DNA from: Streptosporangiaceae bacterium
GTDB taxonomy: Bacteria; Actinomycetota; Actinomycetes; Streptosporangiales; Streptosporangiaceae
Direction of reading: 5' to 3'
Assembly (NCBI GenBank): GCA_030041195.1
Contig: JASHOI010000564.1
Coordinates: forward strand, 1-7,227
DNA length: 7,227 bases
Positions 4,949 to 7,227 of this stretch are shown here, one piece after another. The translations under genes were made by a program, and so were the position numbers. The notes under the pieces are model-generated. The model was not told the origin of the DNA. It worked only from the letters and a program-made list of their open reading frames with translations, and made no database searches. Each line of letters starts with the position of its first letter. The stretch's first letter is position 1.

Positions 4949-5548
4949 ATGGCTGGCAGAACGCCATTTCCCTGGCGGCAGATGCGCTATCTCGCGTTCG
5001 TCCTCGTCGCCCTTCCCGGTTGCGCCGGCTCGTCCCCGGCGGCTGTCTCCTCGGCCGTCACCCCACCGGAACATGGGGTCGTACTATCCGGTGACTCGGT
5101 GGGTTTCGTTCGCTTCGGCGAGTCGCAACAGCAGGCCATGACCGCGCTGACGAGGCTAATCGGCACCACAGCGGGCGGTGTGCAGAGCGCGAAGGGAAAC
5201 TGCACCGTCGACGCCGCGCTCTACTGGACCAACTTCTCGGTGTACTTCCTCCGGGACCGGTTCGTCGGCTACCAGACCGGCAACAACCTCAATGACAAAC
5301 GCGAGCCTGTGTTCAACGGGAATACGCCGCAGGGCCTCCGCATCGGCGACTCGCTGGCCGAAGCGCGCATGCTTTATCCCGGCCACGTGACAACGCGTGC
5401 CGAGAACGGAGGCGTGTACGCGATCACGACCGCTACGGGCACGATCCGCGGCTACCTGTCGCTCGAGATCTCGAATCCGCCGAGCAAGATCAAGATTGTC
5501 TCCATCTCGGCGGGGTCTGTCGGCTGCCCCGCTGCTTCGCCAGGCTGA
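4949..5548 (+). CDS. Secreted lipoprotein with duplicated G-x-x-x-G-x-S motif, function unknown
   Basis: This 199-residue protein has a positively charged N-terminus, a hydrophobic stretch at 14-22 and the lipobox LPGC with Cys25. The mature part holds two similar segments: GFVRFGESQQQAMTALTRLIG (52-72) and GLRIGDSLAEARMLYPG (129-145), each a strand followed by a helix. This is reminiscent of the repeated half-domains of BamE/SmpA and BLIP-like small secreted proteins, which is inference only. C85 and C193 could form a disulphide. I chose the ATG at 4949 because GGGGGTGAG lies five bases upstream; the in-frame ATG at 4982 would also leave a workable but shorter signal peptide. It is a single gene, convergent with the ECF sigma gene 28 bases downstream, and no clear terminator lies between them. 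Confidence 0.78.
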   Translation: MAGRTPFPWRQMRYLAFVLVALPGCAGSSPAAVSSAVTPPEHGVVLSGDSVGFVRFGESQQQAMTALTRLIGTTAGGVQSAKGNCTVDAALYWTNFSVYFLRDRFVGYQTGNNLNDKREPVFNGNTPQGLRIGDSLAEARMLYPGHVTTRAENGGVYAITTATGTIRGYLSLEISNPPSKIKIVSISAGSVGCPAASPG

Positions 5549-5576
5549 CGGGCTCATCGGCGGTCGGCAGCGGGTG

Positions 5577-6500
5577 TCAGCCTTTCGTCCAGGGCCGGAG
5601 CTTCTCGGGGTTCCGTACCGCCCAGATGTGCTTGATCCGGTCGCCTGCGACGCCGAACGCGAACACCGTCACGACGCCGTCCAGCCGGGCCATCAGGCCG
5701 GGCTGGCCGTTGACCATGCGCTCGAGGATTGTCACGTCTCGTGCCAGGTCGATGATCCCGGCGTAGAAGCGCGCGACCTGCTCGGCGCCCTCGATCGGGT
5801 GCAGGGCGGCGGTGACGAGACCGCCGCCATCGGCGGTCACGGTGGTGTCGCGGTCGAGGATGTCGATGAGGGCATTGATGTCCCCGGCTTCCCATGCCTT
5901 TTTGAAGTTCCTGACGAGGCCGGCCTGGCGGGCTGGCGGGACCGCGGGAACCCGCGAGGCGCGGACGCGGCGGCGGCCCAGCGACGCTAGCTTGCGGCAG
6001 GTCGCCGGCGTCCGGCCGGTGATTTCGGCCACCTCGGCGAAGGAGTGGCGGAAGACATCATGCAGGATGAACGCGACGCGCTCGGCCGGGGTCATCGTTT
6101 CGAGCACGACGAGGAAGGCAATGCTGACCGACTCATCCAAGGTGATGCGATCGGCCGGGTCGGCGCCTGGGCGCCAGGCAGACCACTCCGCGGGCCCGGG
6201 TAGCGGCTCGGGGAGCCATGCGCCCACGTAGGTTTCTCGCCTGGCGCGTGCCGAGCCGAGCATGTCCAGGCAGATCCGGCTTGCGACCGTGGTCAGCCAG
6301 GCGCCCGGATTCCCGATGGCTCTCTGTTGCTGCGGGGTCATGGCGTACCAGCGGGCGTAGGTTTCCTGGACGGCGTCCTCGGCCTCGGTCAGCGAGCCCA
6401 GCAGGCGGTAAGCCAGATTGATCAGCGCACGCCGCTCGCCCATGATCACGCTCAGGCCCGGCTCAGGGCCGCCACCTCCCGGCTCGGATGGGCTGCTCAT
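5577..6500 (-). CDS. ECF41-group RNA polymerase sigma factor with fused SnoaL-like regulatory domain
   Basis: This 307-residue protein contains sigma region 2 (about 24-90: NLAYRLLGSLTEAEDAVQET, then GAWLTTVASRICLDMLGSAR), a linker, region 4 (about 121-182: LETMTPAERVAFILHDVF, then FAEVAEITGRTPATCRKLASLGRRRV) and a SnoaL/NTF2-like C-terminal domain (about 194-302). The markers of group ECF41 are present: WLPEPL at 95-100 between regions 2 and 4, DGGG at 224-227, and NPEKL at 297-301 near the end. ECF41 factors have no separate anti-sigma; the fused C-terminal domain controls activity. The start at 6500 has GAGGAG eight bases upstream. The neighbouring divergent CMD gene and the mirror promoter at 6529-6613 match the known ECF41 arrangement. 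NPEKL differs from the usual NPDKL by a conservative D-to-E change. Confidence 0.93.
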   Translation of the reverse strand: MSSPSEPGGGGPEPGLSVIMGERRALINLAYRLLGSLTEAEDAVQETYARWYAMTPQQQRAIGNPGAWLTTVASRICLDMLGSARARRETYVGAWLPEPLPGPAEWSAWRPGADPADRITLDESVSIAFLVVLETMTPAERVAFILHDVFRHSFAEVAEITGRTPATCRKLASLGRRRVRASRVPAVPPARQAGLVRNFKKAWEAGDINALIDILDRDTTVTADGGGLVTAALHPIEGAEQVARFYAGIIDLARDVTILERMVNGQPGLMARLDGVVTVFAFGVAGDRIKHIWAVRNPEKLRPWTKG

Positions 6501-6528
6501 GGCACCGGCTCCTCGGTCGCATCTGCCC

Positions 6529-6613
6529 TCACCAGTCCGACGAGACAGCGGACCGGATTGTGAAGCCTGCGCGTCACTTCACATTCTCGCCGGCTGTCTC
6601 GTCGGACTGGTGA
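6529..6613. promoter_or_regulatory. Mirror-symmetric back-to-back ECF41 promoters between sigma and CMD genes
   Basis: A perfect 21-bp inverted repeat (6529-6549 and 6593-6613) and an inner perfect 7-bp inverted repeat (TGTGAAG 6559-6565, CTTCACA 6577-6583) share the same centre, base 6571. Each strand therefore carries CTTCACA, exactly 16 bases, then CGTC: plus strand 6577-6583 and 6600-6603, minus strand 6565-6559 and 6542-6539. The published ECF41 promoter is TGTCACA-N16-CGTC; the last five bases of the -35, the spacing and the -10 agree. By position the minus promoter serves the sigma gene (start 6500) and the plus promoter the CMD gene (start 6652). Confidence 0.85.
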
Positions 6614-6651
6614 CACCAGGAACGCCGCTGAGATTCAGGAAAGGCCTCACC

Positions 6652-7143
6652 ATGACCACGCCCGCGACCACCGGCCTCACCTCGCGTCTGCCCGACCCCA
6701 ACCTGTTCATCCCCGAGTTTGGAGAAATCGCCGGGGCCCTGTACAAGGCCACGGCGAACGGCTCGATCCCGCAGACGACCATCAATCTGGTGCAGCTGCG
6801 CGCCGGGCAGATGATCGGCAACACGTACCACACCGTCCGGGTAACCGGCGACCTGCGCAAGGCCGGAGAATCAGAAGAGCGCATCACCGCCGTGGCGTCC
6901 TGGCACGACGCCCCCTACTTCACCGAGGCCGAACGGGTCGCGCTGGAGCTCGTGGAGGCCGTCCTCACCCCGAACCCGTTCGGGGAGCGGGTCGGCGAGG
7001 ACCTGTGCGCCCGGGCATCGGCTCATTACGACCACAAAGCACTTTGGACGCTCACCGTCGCGATCGGCCAGATGTGTTTCTTCATCCCCGTCGCCCTGAT
7101 CGGCAAGCCGCTCCCTGGTACGGAAGCGCGTTGGAGTAAGTAA
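6652..7143 (+). CDS. CMD/AhpD-like protein lacking the CxxC redox motif
   Basis: The 163-residue protein has the layout of the carboxymuconolactone decarboxylase/AhpD family: LVQLRAGQMIGNTYHTVRV at 46-64, then RKAGESEERITAVASWHDAPYFTEAERVALELVEAVL (69-105), then a closing helix with IGQMCFFIPVALIG. In active AhpD-type members the segment reads LRxSQINGCAYC; here the positions of both cysteines are N57 and H60, and the following His is also lost. The standard thiol peroxidase-reductase role is therefore unlikely. The ATG at 6652 is supported by AGGAAAGG seven bases upstream; the open frame extends further left, but that part crosses the promoter. CMD genes are among the typical neighbours and targets of ECF41 factors, which fits the promoter upstream. 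Confidence 0.87.
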   Translation: MTTPATTGLTSRLPDPNLFIPEFGEIAGALYKATANGSIPQTTINLVQLRAGQMIGNTYHTVRVTGDLRKAGESEERITAVASWHDAPYFTEAERVALELVEAVLTPNPFGERVGEDLCARASAHYDHKALWTLTVAIGQMCFFIPVALIGKPLPGTEARWSK

Positions 7144-7154
7144 CGCTCACCCAG

Positions 7155-7193
7155 GCCCGGGGTGAGGACACGCAGCCGCGCCTCACCCCGGGC
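7155..7193 (+). terminator. Perfect 13-bp terminator hairpin after the CMD gene
   Basis: Bases 7155-7167 are perfectly complementary to 7181-7193 around a 13-base loop. The stem is very GC-rich (GCCCGGGGTGAGG) and starts 12 bases after the stop codon. No T tract follows, as is usual for actinobacterial terminators. No gene is seen from here to the window end. Confidence 0.75.
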
Positions 7194-7227
7194 ACGAACG
7201 CGCAGAGCTGGTCGCCTGCCGCACAGA

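Noticed and set aside
3941..5074. Minus-strand open frame of 377 residues, and a shorter one at 4653-4967
   Set aside because: They lie opposite a coupled operon with clear membrane helices, have no recognisable domain and no ribosome binding site.
6529..6613. A small transposable element (MITE) with 21-bp terminal inverted repeats
   Set aside because: The inner repeat shares the same centre and each half exactly fits an ECF41 promoter with correct spacing and placing for both genes. No target-site duplication is visible at the edges.
6529..6613. An RNA hairpin or attenuator formed by the long inverted repeat
   Set aside because: Transcripts starting just after either CGTC would contain only a few bases of one arm, so the full stem cannot form in either mRNA. 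The symmetry works at DNA level.
6418..6651. N-terminal extension of the CMD-like protein from 6418
   Set aside because: The extension overlaps the opposite-strand sigma gene and the mirror promoter, and the family domain begins after 6652.

Overview
This is a high-GC window whose gene types point to a filamentous or soil actinomycete: a GT39/YkcB-type membrane glycosyltransferase tail, a Tat-exported hemerythrin, a DUF4405 membrane protein, a HxlR regulator with an SCP2-like tail, and an ECF41 sigma factor. Initiation sites are typical of Actinobacteria, with ATG/GTG starts, GA-rich ribosome binding sites and GTGA/ATGA stop-start overlaps. I see no rRNA, tRNA, CRISPR array, integrase or transposase. 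The genus cannot be fixed from the sequence alone.

Layout from left to right. (1) 1-420 (+) is the C-terminal tail of a glycosyltransferase that starts outside the window. (2) 424-1703 (-) is a two-gene operon of exported proteins: a lipoprotein of the Y-x4-D repeat family (1170-1703) translationally coupled to a Tat-signal hemerythrin (424-1173). It ends only three bases from the converging glycosyltransferase stop. (3) 1704-1936 is non-coding, with several short inverted repeats. (4) 1937-2944 (-) is a LysR regulator and 3033-3689 (+) is a HxlR regulator. They are divergent across an 88-bp, locally AT-richer spacer that carries a 34-bp two-part palindrome. A strong hairpin directly follows the HxlR stop codon. 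(5) 3816-4735 (+) is a two-gene operon of membrane proteins (DUF4405 plus a small unrecognised membrane protein), preceded by a perfect inverted repeat and an ECF-like -35 box and followed by a hairpin. (6) 4949-5548 (+) is a secreted lipoprotein of unknown function. (7) 5577-6500 (-) is an ECF41-type sigma factor and 6652-7143 (+) is a carboxymuconolactone-decarboxylase (CMD)-like protein, divergent from each other. A strong terminator hairpin ends the CMD gene.

The most notable system is the last one. The sigma/CMD spacer holds an 85-bp mirror-symmetric element centred on base 6571. On each strand it reads CTTCACA, 16 bases, CGTC, which matches the architecture described for ECF41 promoters (TGTCACA-N16-CGTC). 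The simplest reading is a pair of back-to-back ECF41 promoters, one driving the sigma gene itself and one driving the CMD gene. In the CMD-like product both positions of the usual CxxC redox motif are replaced (Asn57 and His60), so it probably does not perform the standard AhpD/CMD thiol chemistry. Several other genes suggest redox or envelope roles (hemerythrin, possible haem-binding DUF4405 protein, HxlR with the conserved N-terminal Cys), but nothing in the sequence proves that they form one pathway.
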